From contig CAVQCX010000014.1 of the NCBI GenBank assembly GCA_963711095.1, forward strand, positions 1 to 64,000: a DNA stretch of 64,000 nt, in the 5' to 3' direction. This document shows, in pieces, positions 19,720 to 29,318 of this stretch; position 1 is the first letter of the stretch; each line of letters opens with the position of its first letter. The notes beneath the pieces are model-generated. The model did not search any database. It was given only the letters and a program-made list of their open reading frames with translations, and was not told the origin of the DNA. Source of the stretch: CAVQCX01 sp963711095. GTDB lineage: Bacteria; Pseudomonadota; Gammaproteobacteria; Chromatiales; Chromatiaceae. Position numbers and translations under genes: made by a program.

Positions 19720-21042
19720 TCAGGGCCAGATCCCCCGCTCGAGGGTCACCCGGGCCAGCCGCTCGACGGCGATTGTCAGGGCGGCGGTGCGCAGGTCCCG
19801 GGCGCAGGGTGGCGCGCCCTCGGCGGGCAGGCGCCGCCAGCGCTCCACGACGCGATCGGTCGCACGCACCAGCCTGTCGCGCAGCTTGCCGTGGATCTCG
19901 TCGATCGCCCAGTCTTCGTTCTCGATGTTCTGTACCCACTCGAAATAGCTCACGATCACGCCCCCGGCATTGGCGAGCAGATCCGGCAGCACGGGGATCC
20001 CGCGCTCCGTGAGGATCGCGTCCGCGGCGGGCGTGACGGGGCGGTTCGCACCCTCGACCAGGAGCCGGGCTCGCACCTGCCCCGCGTTGTCGGCCCGGAT
20101 CTGGTCGCCCAGGGCGGCCGGCACCAGGATGTCGCAGTCGAGCCCCAAGAGGTCTTCATTGGTGATGGTGCGGGTCCCCGGCAGGCCGACCACGGTGCCG
20201 TGCTCAGCCTTCCAGGCAATCACCGCAGGGACGTCCAGGCTCCCGTCGAGCGCCTGGATGCCGCCCCGGGAGTCGCTGACGGCCAGGATGCGCGCGCCGA
20301 CCTCGCGAAACCGCTGCGCGCTGACGGCTCCAACCTGTCCGAAGCCCTGGATGGCGATCCTCGCGCCGTCGAGCACGGGCAGCTCGGCCAGACCGACGGT
20401 CTCCAGAAAGCGCTGTACCACGTACAGGGAGCCGCGCCCTACGGCCTCCTCGCGCCCCAGGCATCCGCCCAGGTCGAGGGGCTTGCCGGTGACCACCGGT
20501 CGGTTGTTGCGGCCCGGATGCAGGTTGTCGTAGGTGTCGTAGATCCAGGCCATGGTCTGCTGGTCGGTGTAAACGTCGGGGGCGGGAATGTCGGTGTGGG
20601 GGCCGATGCTGTCGCCGAGCTCGGTGATGAAGCGTCGGGTGATGCGCCGCAGCTCGCCGTTGCTGAGCTGCTTGGGATTACAGACCACCCCGCCCTTGGC
20701 GCCCCCGAACGGCAGGTTCACCAGCGCGCACTTCCAGCTCATCAGAGCCGCCAGGGCGGCGGTCTCTGCCTCGCTGACCGACGGGTGATATCGAATGCCC
20801 CCTTTGCCCGGACCCAGCACCCGGTTGTGGAGCACCCGGTAGCCGCGGAAGGTCTGGACGGAGCCGTCATCCATCTCGATCGGGAAGTTCACCTTCAGCG
20901 TGCGCTTGGCGACGCTCAGGTAGTCGATGAGACCCCGCTTGAGGTCGGTGATATGCAGATGCGCGCGATGAAACTGCTCGCGGCAGATCGCCATGGGGTC
21001 CAGGCTCTCAGGGCTGGCGTCGGAGGATGGGGCTTCACTCAT
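19720..21042 (-). CDS. gdhA: Glu/Leu/Phe/Val family dehydrogenase, probable glutamate dehydrogenase
   Basis: This encodes 440 residues from ATG 21042, with GGAG upstream. The enzyme deaminates glutamate to 2-oxoglutarate, or the reverse, using NAD(P). The N-terminal domain has GGIRYHPSV and the catalytic-Lys motif PFGGAKGGV; the Rossmann half has IQGFGQVG and ANAGGVIVSYFEW. The length matches hexameric small-subunit enzymes. The nucleotide preference cannot be read with certainty. It stands between the HMA-like gene and eno, each with its own spacing, so it is probably transcribed alone. Confidence 0.92.
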   Translation of the reverse strand: MSEAPSSDASPESLDPMAICREQFHRAHLHITDLKRGLIDYLSVAKRTLKVNFPIEMDDGSVQTFRGYRVLHNRVLGPGKGGIRYHPSVSEAETAALAALMSWKCALVNLPFGGAKGGVVCNPKQLSNGELRRITRRFITELGDSIGPHTDIPAPDVYTDQQTMAWIYDTYDNLHPGRNNRPVVTGKPLDLGGCLGREEAVGRGSLYVVQRFLETVGLAELPVLDGARIAIQGFGQVGAVSAQRFREVGARILAVSDSRGGIQALDGSLDVPAVIAWKAEHGTVVGLPGTRTITNEDLLGLDCDILVPAALGDQIRADNAGQVRARLLVEGANRPVTPAADAILTERGIPVLPDLLANAGGVIVSYFEWVQNIENEDWAIDEIHGKLRDRLVRATDRVVERWRRLPAEGAPPCARDLRTAALTIAVERLARVTLERGIWP

Positions 21043-21255
21043 CGTCTTGCTCCGAGGGCTCAGGGGGGCATTTCGGCTTGGGCGTGGACCGCAGAGCCAG
21101 AGGCACAACTGAGCATTATAGTTAAGCGCCGGACGCAAGCTTCACGGCATGGCGATGCTTGGTCGTCTGGCATGCGATGGTGCGGTCGGTGGAGAGGCGT
21201 CCGCCGCTCCACCTTGTTTCCCGGCACGCAAGGTCCGCCTCGGTCCATCCTGTCG

Positions 21256-22539
21256 TCAACGCACGAAGGCCCCTCTGGCGGCGTACACTGCGGAGCCGCC
21301 GAGGCGCTCTTCGATGCGCATCAGCTGATTGTATTTCTCCACCCGTTCCCCCCGGCAGGGTGCGCCGGTCTTGAGATGGCCGGTGCCTAGCGCCACGGTC
21401 AGATCGGCGATGAAGCTGTCCACGGTCTCGCCGCTGCGGTGTGAGACCATGGCCCCCCAGTTGGCGTCGTAGGCCAGGCGCACCGCCGCCATCGTCTCGG
21501 TCAGGGTCCCGATCTGGTTGAGCTTGATCAGCACCGCGTTGGCGATGTTCTCGTCGATGCCGCGCTGGATGCGCGCGACGTTGGTGACGAACAGATCGTC
21601 CCCGACCAGCTCGATCTTGTCCCCCAGCTCCCGGTTGAGCAGCTTCCAGCCGTCCCAGTCGTCCTCCGCCAGGCCGTCTTCCAGGACCACAATCGGGTAT
21701 TTCGCCACCCAGTCGGCGTACAGCGCGACCATTTCGGCGGCATCCACCTTGCGGCCCTCGGTGCGCAGTTGGTACAGGCCATCCTCGTAGAAACCGCTGG
21801 AGGCGGGGTCCAGGGCCAAGGCTACGTCGTCGCCGGGGCGGTAACCCGCTGCTTTGATGGCCTTGAGGATCAGCTCCACCGCGTCGGCGTTGCGCTTCAG
21901 GGCGGGTGCAAAGCCGCCCTCGTCCCCCACGCCGGTGGAATAGCCTCCGTCCTTGAGCACCTGCTTCAGAGCGTGATAGATCTCGGCGCCCCAGCGCAGG
22001 GCCTCGGCGAAGTTGGGCGCGCCGAGCGGGGCGATCATAAACTCCTGCAGGTCGGTGCCCTGCCAGTTGGCGTGTACGCCGCCGTTCAGGATGTTGAACA
22101 TGGGCACCGGCATGCGACAGGCCGCCGCGCCACCCAGATAGCGGAACAGAGGCAGATCACAGGCAGCCGCCGCCGCCCGCGCCACCGCCAAGCTCACCCC
22201 CAGGATCGCGTTGGCGCCGAGCCGCTCCTTGTGGGGCGTGCCATCCAGCGCCAGCATGGCTCGATCCACCGCGCCCTGGTCGCTGGCATCCAGACCTGCC
22301 AGAGACTCGGCGATCGCGCCGTTCACGTGGCCCACCGCCTTGATCACTCCCTTGCCGCCGTAGCGGGACCTGTCGCCATCCCGCAGCTCCAGGGCCTCAT
22401 GTACGCCGGTGGAGGCGCCGGACGGCACTGCTGCGCGGCCGCAGGCGCCTTCGTTCAAAGTCACCTCGACCTCCACCGTGGGATTGCCGCGGGAGTCGAG
22501 AATCTCACGGGCGTGAATTCGGCTGATTCGGGTACACAT
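21256..22539 (-). CDS. eno: Enolase
   Basis: This encodes 427 residues. Enolase converts 2-phosphoglycerate to phosphoenolpyruvate in glycolysis. The family landmarks are present: AREILDSRGNPTVEVEV, the SGASTG loop, GVGDEGGFAP, VLEDGLAEDDW, the catalytic Lys in VLIKLNQIGT, and SHRSGET. The C-terminus is of normal length. The gene start overlaps the end of a decayed GTPase frame, and gdhA follows. Confidence 0.97.
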   Translation of the reverse strand: MCTRISRIHAREILDSRGNPTVEVEVTLNEGACGRAAVPSGASTGVHEALELRDGDRSRYGGKGVIKAVGHVNGAIAESLAGLDASDQGAVDRAMLALDGTPHKERLGANAILGVSLAVARAAAAACDLPLFRYLGGAAACRMPVPMFNILNGGVHANWQGTDLQEFMIAPLGAPNFAEALRWGAEIYHALKQVLKDGGYSTGVGDEGGFAPALKRNADAVELILKAIKAAGYRPGDDVALALDPASSGFYEDGLYQLRTEGRKVDAAEMVALYADWVAKYPIVVLEDGLAEDDWDGWKLLNRELGDKIELVGDDLFVTNVARIQRGIDENIANAVLIKLNQIGTLTETMAAVRLAYDANWGAMVSHRSGETVDSFIADLTVALGTGHLKTGAPCRGERVEKYNQLMRIEERLGGSAVYAARGAFVR

Positions 22540-23073
22540 CGGCTCTTCTCCATCGTTGTTTGAATTGCTCTAAAGATAGGCGGACTTTCAGCTCCCGCTC
22601 CGCCTTGTTCACGCTGACCGGCCAGATCGGCGGCGCCATTCCCAGGTGCGCCGGTAAGCGCGTCTGCAGGTAGGACAGCAACGTCTCCCGGACGTGCGGG
22701 GCGACCATGTCGGCCCGGCTCAGCACTTTCACCACCTCCGTGCCGGCCGCAGTCAGCCTCTGCGCCACGGCGGCGTCTTCCGGTCCCGGTCCTGCCGCCG
22801 CGTCTACCAGCAGGACGGCAAGGTCGCCGCGCGGCAAATAGGCCAACGTCGGGACCGCGCCCGCCGTGGCCAGCGAGCCAGGCCCGGTGTATCGATCAGG
22901 CAAACGCCCGCGCGCATGGGCTCCGCCGCGCACGGGTGTTGCAGCGCGTGGACCAGCCGCACGGGGTATGGCTGTCGCCGCCACACAGCCAGCCCCACGC
23001 CGCAGGTGGCGCGGCGGGTCGCCGTGAATGTCAAAGGCGCGAAACAGCGCCGGCAGTAACCTGTGCGGGACAC
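22505..23073 (-). pseudogene. Decayed dynamin-like/TRAFAC GTPase
   Basis: Two frames together spell part of a GTPase. The first has CLIDTPGL (G3 motif, near 22880). A shifted frame continues GDLAVLLVDAAAGPGPEDAAVAQ and VVKVLSRADM (G4-like SRAD) toward 22505. The P-loop GxxxxGKS and most of the N-terminal domain are missing, so this is a remnant. The nearest known architecture is the bacterial dynamin-like group, by the order of motifs only. Confidence 0.6.
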
Positions 23074-23090
23074 GGCGGCTCCCGGCAGGC

Positions 23091-23432
23091 TCAGTCACTG
23101 CCGCTCGCTCCTCGGCCACACTTACAGTCGACCGACCAGAGCAGCAGGTGTCCTTCGGGGACAAGGTCGCCGAGCGCCTCGATCGCCGCGGCGATGATCG
23201 CCGGCTCGTCGAAGAGCTCAATGACCAGCGGGAGGTGCGCGGCGAGGTGCAGTAGGTCGGACGAATGGATCTCTCCATGACGGCCGAAGCCGGCGATACC
23301 GCGGAAAACGGTCACACCGTGCACGCGGTGCTCGTCGTGCAGAATGGACATGATCTCGTTGAGCAGTCTGTCGTGATGACCGGGGTCGGCCTCGCGCAGG
23401 TAGATGCGGACGATCGTCATTTCCTTTTGCAT
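23091..23432 (-). CDS. DUF190 PII-like protein
   Basis: This encodes 113 residues from ATG 23432. The sequence (MTIVRIYLREADPG, LHDEHRVHGVTVFRGIAGFG, IELFDEPAII) matches DUF190, a trimeric PII-like fold often beside ion or carbon transporters. It is the last gene behind the hydrogenase-4-like operon, 160 bases after the hyfB-like stop. A regulatory role for that complex is a reasonable guess. The last residues (DCKCGRGASGSD) hold a CxC pair unusual for the family. Confidence 0.82.
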   Translation of the reverse strand: MQKEMTIVRIYLREADPGHHDRLLNEIMSILHDEHRVHGVTVFRGIAGFGRHGEIHSSDLLHLAAHLPLVIELFDEPAIIAAAIEALGDLVPEGHLLLWSVDCKCGRGASGSD

Positions 23433-23593
23433 GGGAGGTCCCCCTAACCCCCAGCAGCGTCGCAACCGGAAAGCTTGCCCCGGTACGAGCTGGATGAGCC
23501 TGGTGAGTCCGTAGCGGGCGGCGCAGCCCGGGGTCCCGCCCGAGGCGACTGAAAGATAGCGCAGCCACATGCGTGTACCATCTTTGCCGGGTC

Positions 23594-25567
23594 TCAGAAC
23601 AGGGGAATCGACAAAATCAGGACCAGCGCGATGCCGATGACGGCCAGATAGCGGTTGAGATCCCCCGACTGCAGCCCTTGTAATCTTGCGGCGAGCCGGT
23701 AGACGAATTTCACCGTGGGCGCGAACAGGGCCGGCCCGAACAGCGGCGCCACCCGGTGATCGAAGCTGAGCCGGCGCACGAAGTAGCGCAGGCCGGCATT
23801 CTCTTGGCGCATTTCTTCGGTCGGCCGATAGACCATGCTGTAGAAGGTGCGCAGGGCGTTGGAGAAGGCCAGCGGCGTGATCGCCGCCTGCTGCGACGTG
23901 CGGGGCAGGCCGCCATACCAAGTGGGCGTGCGCCGCCGCCGCGCCCGTGCCCCCCACCACAGGCCGAGCGGAAGCAGGGCCAGCAGCGGCAAGGCTATCA
24001 CCAGCTTGGTCGGCGAGATGAAGGCGAAACCGCCGCTGAGCGGGACCAGCAGCCAGTCGGAGCGCAGTGCCTCCGCGGTGGCGCCGGGCAGCGCCTTGGC
24101 GACGCCCTGTTCCAGGGCGGCCAGCCACCAGGGCATGCCGACCGCGGTGGCCAGCACCAGCGCCCCCAGCAAGCCCACCGCGAGCGCATACTGTGCAGGA
24201 ATCCTCGGCCGGGAAGGTCCTTCGCCCCCCAGAAGCCCTATGCCGAATGCCTTGATGAACGTGGCGAAGGCGATGGCTGCGGTCAGCGCCAGCCCGGCCC
24301 CGGCGATGGCCAGCGCCAGGGGGCCGGCGAGGCCGTTCAGGTGGAAGCCCTGGAACAGCGTCTGGAACACATACCATTCGCTGACGAAGCCGGCTTGGGG
24401 CGGCATGGCGGCCAGGCTCATGGCGGCGAACAAGGCGCCCAGCGCAAACGGCCAGGGGGCGCGGTGCAGCAGCCCCTGCGGCGTCAGGCGGTAGCCGCCG
24501 GTGATCCGCTGGAGGCCGTCGGCGCTGAGCAGCAGCGCACCCTTGGCCAGGGAGTGGCCGGCCAAGTGGAGCAGTGCGACCAGCCAGCCGAGCCCCGCCA
24601 GCGCCATCAGCCCGGCGCTCCGGAACAACAGGGCGGCGGCCAGCGCCACGCAGGCGATACCGGCATTTTCCGCCGTCGACAGGCTGAGCAGACGGCGCCA
24701 GTCCTCCTCCTGGAAGGCGTAAAGTATTGCGAGAACCGCGGTGAGCACGGCCAGGGCGAGCAGCGACAGGCCGAGGGCGAAGCCGTCCCACGCCGTGCCG
24801 GGCAGCCAGTCCACCAGGGCCCGGCCGAGGGCGAAATAGGCGGCGTTGAGCACCACACCGGAGAGCAGCACCCCGGTGGCACCGCTGGCGCGCCCGTAGA
24901 TGCCCGGCAGCCATTCGTAGAACGGCAGCAGGCCCAGCTTGGCGCCGAAGCCGCAGATGAACAGCAGGCCCACGGCATAGCGGGCGCCCGGGGAGAGCGC
25001 GGCTCCGGCGACCGCCAGGTGGCCGAAGTCCAGGTCGCCCGCCGTGCTGCCGAGCCAGAGCAGGGCGGCCAGGGCGCAAACGGCGCCCAGCTCCAGCAGG
25101 GTCAGCATGAACAGCACGGCGCCGTTTCCGCTGTTGGGGCCGCGCTCGCCGAGCACCATCATCGCGCCGCCCAGGCTCATCAGCTCCCAGGCGATGAGAA
25201 AGGCCGCCCCCTCCGTCAGGCCGAGCACGCCCAGGGCGCCGAGCAGCGCCAGCGCTGCGCCGAATACCCAGAACCGCCCCTGGGCGAGCGGCGAGCCGAG
25301 TCCGACTGCCAGCGCCGCGGGCACCAGCCCGAAGCCCAGCAGCCAGGCGGCCTCCGGTGCGAGCCGGAAGGAGACCGGCGCGGTGAAGGTCAGTCCGAGG
25401 GGCACCGGCCCCATGCCCTCGGGCAGGACCGCGACGGCGCCGGCGAGCGCCGCCAACGCCCCCGCGCCGAGCAGCCCGCGACCAAGCAGGGGCCGTCTGC
25501 CAGCTAGTCCCAGTACTGCAGCGGCACTCCAAGCGAGCACTGCCAGGGCCATCAGCTCAGCGCTCAA
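23594..25567 (-). CDS. hyfB: Hydrogenase-4/complex I-like proton-pumping subunit B
   Basis: This encodes 657 residues from a TTG start, chosen for the AGGAGG five bases before it. It is an antiporter-like integral membrane protein with about 14 or more helices. The proton_antipo_M core is evident: AWELMSLGGAMMVLG, FGAKLGLLPFYEWLP, HSLAKGALLL and AGFVSEWYVFQ. It should carry protons in the membrane arm. It overlaps the end of the ferredoxin-NuoB-like gene and is followed by the DUF190 gene. Confidence 0.88.
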   Translation of the reverse strand: MSAELMALAVLAWSAAAVLGLAGRRPLLGRGLLGAGALAALAGAVAVLPEGMGPVPLGLTFTAPVSFRLAPEAAWLLGFGLVPAALAVGLGSPLAQGRFWVFGAALALLGALGVLGLTEGAAFLIAWELMSLGGAMMVLGERGPNSGNGAVLFMLTLLELGAVCALAALLWLGSTAGDLDFGHLAVAGAALSPGARYAVGLLFICGFGAKLGLLPFYEWLPGIYGRASGATGVLLSGVVLNAAYFALGRALVDWLPGTAWDGFALGLSLLALAVLTAVLAILYAFQEEDWRRLLSLSTAENAGIACVALAAALLFRSAGLMALAGLGWLVALLHLAGHSLAKGALLLSADGLQRITGGYRLTPQGLLHRAPWPFALGALFAAMSLAAMPPQAGFVSEWYVFQTLFQGFHLNGLAGPLALAIAGAGLALTAAIAFATFIKAFGIGLLGGEGPSRPRIPAQYALAVGLLGALVLATAVGMPWWLAALEQGVAKALPGATAEALRSDWLLVPLSGGFAFISPTKLVIALPLLALLPLGLWWGARARRRRTPTWYGGLPRTSQQAAITPLAFSNALRTFYSMVYRPTEEMRQENAGLRYFVRRLSFDHRVAPLFGPALFAPTVKFVYRLAARLQGLQSGDLNRYLAVIGIALVLILSIPLF

Positions 25568-26360
25568 GACGGCCTCCTTTCACCCGCTGGGGCATCCGCT
25601 CCAGCAGCACCAGCAGCCCCTCGATGACCGCCGCCGGATTGGGCGGACACCCGGGCAGATAGAGGTCGACCGGCAGCCACTGGTCCACCCCGCAGCCGCT
25701 GTTGTACCCGCCGGCAGCGACACCGCCGGAGACCGCGCAGGTGCCGCAAGCCATGACCAGGCGCGGGTCGGGCATCGCCTCGTAGGTGCTGCGCAGCGGC
25801 TCGCGCATGGGCGCGGTCACCGGTCCGGTGACCAGCAGCAGGTCGGCGAAGCGCGGCGAGGCGGTGAAGAAGATCCCCAGCCGGTGCAGGTTGTAGAAGG
25901 GGTTGTTCAGCGCCTGCAGCTCCGACTCGCAGCCGTTGCAGGAGCCGGCGTCCAGGTGGCGGATGTGCAGGCTGCGCCGCAGCGCGGCGAGGCGTCCGCC
26001 GAGGGTCTGGCCGGCGGGCGAGCCGATCGCCTCCCCCAAAGAAGGTCCTCGCGCCGGGTTACCCCGAAGGACCAGTCGCCGGAGGGCGTCAGCGCCCCCT
26101 CGGGACAGGCCTCGGTGCAGAGCTGACAGGCCAGGCAGCGGCCGTAGTCGATCAGCAGCGGCGGCTCGGTACCCTCCGGCGCGGGGCTCAGGGCGCTCGC
26201 TCGGGCAGACCTCGGAGCAGTCGGCGCAGCCGGCGCGGCAGCGCTCCGGGTCGAGGCGCGGCATGCCGAGCACGCCCGCCTGACCGTCGTCGCCCCCGGG
26301 CCGGGGCCAGCCGGTGGTCGCCTTGCCCCGCCGCAGTCCGAGCCAGCTCCACATCACCAT
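25557..26360 (-). CDS. hyfI: Ferredoxin-NuoB-like (HyfI) fusion, with two compensating frameshifts
   Basis: The C-terminal 150 residues form the complex I 20-kDa subunit, with the ligands for the terminal Fe-S cluster: GSCNGCESE, ACGTCAVSGG and LPGCPPNP. The N-terminus carries a first 4Fe-4S motif (CRAGCADCSEVCP). After that the written frame turns into Arg-rich nonsense between about 26200 and 26040. Reading the next frame there gives a second motif, CLACQLCTEACPEGA, and a second shift restores the main frame. So the true product is probably a two-cluster ferredoxin joined to NuoB, and the shifts are either errors or a damaged ferredoxin half. Confidence 0.82.
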   Translation of the reverse strand: MVMWSWLGLRRGKATTGWPRPGGDDGQAGVLGMPRLDPERCRAGCADCSEVCPSERPEPRAGGYRAAAADRLRPLPGLSALHRGLSRGGADALRRLVLRGNPARGPSLGEAIGSPAGQTLGGRLAALRRSLHIRHLDAGSCNGCESELQALNNPFYNLHRLGIFFTASPRFADLLLVTGPVTAPMREPLRSTYEAMPDPRLVMACGTCAVSGGVAAGGYNSGCGVDQWLPVDLYLPGCPPNPAAVIEGLLVLLERMPQRVKGGRLER

Positions 26361-26370
26361 GGCGCGGCCC

Positions 26371-27861
26371 TCAGCGATCGCAGCCGGCGATGGTGAGGCC
26401 GAAGCTCGCCTCGTTGATTGCGTAATCCATCATGTTGCTCTCGTGCACGGTGTACGGAAACACCCGCCAGTTGGAGTAGGAGGGCGACTTGATCTTGACC
26501 CGTGCCAGGCGGCCCTCGCCGTCGCAGTGCACGGCGTAGTAGAGCGAGCCCCGCGGCGACTCCGCCCAGCCCAAGCCCTCCGCGCCCGAGGCCGGGCGGC
26601 AGTTCCCGCGGATCGGTCCCTGGGCCGACAGCTTGGGCATCAGGCCCAGGACGAGGTCGAAGCCGGCGTCGATCTCCTGGGCGCGCACACGCGCCCGGGC
26701 GTAGGCGTCACCTGCGCGCTCCACCGGCACACGCGGCTCGCTATCCTCGTAGGCGGCGTAGGGGTGATCACGACGCAGGTCCCGGTCGAGCCCGGAGGCG
26801 CGCTCCACCGGACCGGTGGCGCCCTGGTCGAAGGCGGTGGTGGCATCGAGCACGCCGGTGTCGTGCAGGCGGTCCCGGTAGCTGGTGGTCTGCTCCAGCA
26901 TGCTCAGGTATCCGACCGTCTCGCCCCGCAAGACCCCGATCTCGCGCACCAGCGCGCGCTCGACCGACAGGTCGCGGCGCAGCCCGCCCGGCACCAACAG
27001 GCCGCGCAGCAGCCGGCTGCCGGTCAGGCGCGCGTTGATCTGCTTCGCCCGCTCCTCGAGCAGCCGGCCCTGGGCTTGGCCGACCTTGAGGGTGGTGGTG
27101 TCGGCGAGCTGGCCGAAGTAATGCAGATGGTTGTAGAGGCGCTCCAGCTCGGCGAGCAGCACCCGCAGCCGGCGGGCGCGCAGCGGTACCTCGGCCCCGG
27201 CGGCTGCCTCCACCGCCTGGCAATAGGCCAGGGCGTGGGCAACGCTGCCCACCCCGGAGACACGCTCGGCGAGCACCACCGCGGGACCCGGGTCGCGTCC
27301 CTCGAAGGTCTGCTCCATGCCGCGGTGTTTGAAAAACAGCTGCGGCTGGTAGTGCAGGATATGCTCGCCGATATAGAAGAAGAAAAAGCGCGCCGATTCC
27401 ACCACGTCGGCCCGCACCGGCCCGAACGGCAGCAGCTGCACGTCGCCGGCGACGGCGGGAAACCTGGGTGGGACCTGGGCGAAGGGCACCGGCTCGGCGC
27501 GGCAGCGGGGGTTCAGCACCGGGCAGGACGGCCGGGCGCCGGCGTGCAGCACCAGCGGCGAGGGCTCGGGGTGGTCGGCGAAGCGCACGCCGAACAGGTC
27601 GGTGATCTCGCGCTCATACCAGCTGAGCAGCGGTGTCCGCCGGGCCAGGCTCGGCACCTCGGCGCCCTGGGGGCTCAGGCGCCACACCAGGAACGGGCGC
27701 CGGGGCCCGGGCGAGGCCAGGTAGCAGAGCTCCGGGTGCTTGGCCCCGGACGGCACCAGGGCCCAGGCCATCTGCATGCGCCCGCCGCTCTCCAGCAGCT
27801 CGGCGGCGGCCGCGTCCAGCGCCTCGGGCGCGAGGGTTAGGGTCTGCGCCGCAGCGATCAC
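26371..27861 (-). CDS. hyfG: NuoCD/HyfG-like large subunit without Ni-binding cysteines
   Basis: This encodes 496 residues from GTG 27861, which overlaps the previous stop (GTGA). The N-terminal part is NuoC-like (WYEREITDLFGVRF); the rest is the NiFe-hydrogenase/NuoD large subunit. Hydrogenases bind nickel through CxxC pairs in an N-terminal ERxCGxC and a C-terminal DPCxxC. Here the first reads ERVSGVGSVAHA and the C-terminus ends FGLTIAGCDR, so both pairs are gone. It therefore cannot hold a NiFe site and should act like NuoD, as a structural and quinone- or coupling-site subunit. Confidence 0.88.
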   Translation of the reverse strand: MIAAAQTLTLAPEALDAAAAELLESGGRMQMAWALVPSGAKHPELCYLASPGPRRPFLVWRLSPQGAEVPSLARRTPLLSWYEREITDLFGVRFADHPEPSPLVLHAGARPSCPVLNPRCRAEPVPFAQVPPRFPAVAGDVQLLPFGPVRADVVESARFFFFYIGEHILHYQPQLFFKHRGMEQTFEGRDPGPAVVLAERVSGVGSVAHALAYCQAVEAAAGAEVPLRARRLRVLLAELERLYNHLHYFGQLADTTTLKVGQAQGRLLEERAKQINARLTGSRLLRGLLVPGGLRRDLSVERALVREIGVLRGETVGYLSMLEQTTSYRDRLHDTGVLDATTAFDQGATGPVERASGLDRDLRRDHPYAAYEDSEPRVPVERAGDAYARARVRAQEIDAGFDLVLGLMPKLSAQGPIRGNCRPASGAEGLGWAESPRGSLYYAVHCDGEGRLARVKIKSPSYSNWRVFPYTVHESNMMDYAINEASFGLTIAGCDR

Positions 27862-29318
27862 CGCTGCCCCCCTGCCAGGGCGGCGCTCACCGAGTGGAAG
27901 ACCGCGGTGAATGCCGCGGGCCACCACAGACCCAGCACCAGCAGCGGCAGCCCGGCCAGCAGCATGGCGGCCAGGGTCCAGGGGCCGGCGGCGCGTGCCT
28001 GGGGCTCGGTGGCGGGGGCGCCGCTGTAGTACATGACCCGGAAGTGGTTGAGGAAACCGGCGAAGATCACCACCAGCAACACCAGCATGATCACCGCCGC
28101 CCAGGCGCCGGCCGGGGTGAGGCCGGCGCGCAGCACCGCCAGCTCGGAGAGAAACAGCCCAAACGGCGGGGCGCCGGTGATTGCCACCGCCCCGGCCAGC
28201 CAGAGCGCCCCGGCCAGCGGAAAGTGGCGGCCAACCCGACGGATGCCCGCCATGTCCTTGGTGCCGTAGGCACGCATCACCACACCCGAGCCGAAGAACA
28301 TCAGCGACTTGTTGAAGGCGTGGTTGAGCATGTGATAAAGGGCGCCGGCCACCCCCAGGGCGCCGCCGAAGCCGAAGCCGAGCGCCATCACCCCCATGTG
28401 CTCCACGCTGGAGTAAGCCATCAGCCGCTTGACGCCCTGCTGGCGCACGATGAACAGGGCGCCGATCACCATGGACAGGACGCCGAGCACCACCAGCGCG
28501 CTGCCCGGCAGCAGCCTCGCGCCCGCCTGCTCGGCGACTGCCTTGAAGCGCACTATGCCTACCAGGGCGGTGTTGAGCAGCGCCCCGGAGAGCAGCGCCG
28601 AGACCGGCGCCGGGCCCTCACTGTGGGCGTCGGGCAGCCAGGTGTGCATCGGCGCCAGCCCCGCCTTGGTGCCGTAGCCTACCAGGGCGAGCAGAAAGGC
28701 CACGCTCGCCAGGCTGGTGTTCATCTGCGGCGCCGCCCGCGCCAGCGCCTGCCAGGTCATGTCGTAGCTCGGCCCCAGGGCCGCACTGCCGGCCCAATAG
28801 AACAGCACGGTGCCGAGTAGGGCCAGGCTGAGGCCGGCGGAGACCACGACGATGTACTTCCACGCCGCCTCGATGCTCTCCGGGGCGTGCTCGAAACCGA
28901 CCAGGAAGGTGCTGACCAGGGTGGTCAGCTCCACGGCGATCCAGTACATGCCGGCGTTGTTGACCAGCGGTGCGGCCAAAGTGGTCCAGGCGAAGGCCGC
29001 GAACAGGGTATAGAAGCGGGGCAGCCGGCCCGGCCGGTCGAGCAGCCGCATGTAGCCGACCGCGTAGATCGAGGCGAGCAGGTAGACCAGCGCCGCGCAG
29101 AGGGCGACCCAGGCGCCCAGGGCGTCCACCACCAGGTAGCCGTGCAGGGCGAAGCGCGGCTCACCGGCCAGAAACGGCAGCGGTGCCGCGGCCGCGGCGC
29201 TGACCAGGGCCGCCAGCAGGTTGGCCCGCTCGGCGGTGCGCGCCGAGCGCGCGGCGGCACAGGTGGCCGCCGCGCCCAGCGGCGCCAGCAGCACCACGAG
29301 CGCCAGCAGGATGCTCAT
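27858..29318 (-). CDS. hyfF: NuoM/N-like (HyfF) membrane subunit
   Basis: This encodes 486 residues, a polytopic antiporter-like protein. Motifs include YWIAVELTTL, GYGTKAGLAPMHTWLPDAHSE (conserved Lys and the PMHTWLPDAH box), MAYSSVEHMG, HAFNKSLMFFG and APPFGLFLSE. It should pump protons as the second antiporter-like subunit of the membrane arm. The ATG overlaps the end of the E-like gene by four bases and the stop overlaps the G-like gene. Confidence 0.9.
   Translation of the reverse strand: MSILLALVVLLAPLGAAATCAAARSARTAERANLLAALVSAAAAAPLPFLAGEPRFALHGYLVVDALGAWVALCAALVYLLASIYAVGYMRLLDRPGRLPRFYTLFAAFAWTTLAAPLVNNAGMYWIAVELTTLVSTFLVGFEHAPESIEAAWKYIVVVSAGLSLALLGTVLFYWAGSAALGPSYDMTWQALARAAPQMNTSLASVAFLLALVGYGTKAGLAPMHTWLPDAHSEGPAPVSALLSGALLNTALVGIVRFKAVAEQAGARLLPGSALVVLGVLSMVIGALFIVRQQGVKRLMAYSSVEHMGVMALGFGFGGALGVAGALYHMLNHAFNKSLMFFGSGVVMRAYGTKDMAGIRRVGRHFPLAGALWLAGAVAITGAPPFGLFLSELAVLRAGLTPAGAWAAVIMLVLLVVIFAGFLNHFRVMYYSGAPATEPQARAAGPWTLAAMLLAGLPLLVLGLWWPAAFTAVFHSVSAALAGGQR

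Noticed and set aside
21175..21200. A 23-base near-match to the 3' end of glgP (31366-31388), suggesting a glgP fragment
   Set aside because: Only one short block matches and no further phosphorylase sequence surrounds it; chance or a tiny relic cannot be separated.
19696..21390. Plus-strand 564-residue frame
   Set aside because: Antisense shadow of gdhA and of the gap before eno.
23756..25507. Plus-strand frame rich in Gln/Gly/Arg
   Set aside because: Antisense shadow of the hyfB-like gene; low-complexity composition and no ribosome site.
26371..27861. Active NiFe hydrogenase large subunit
   Set aside because: Both Ni-binding CxxC pairs are absent.
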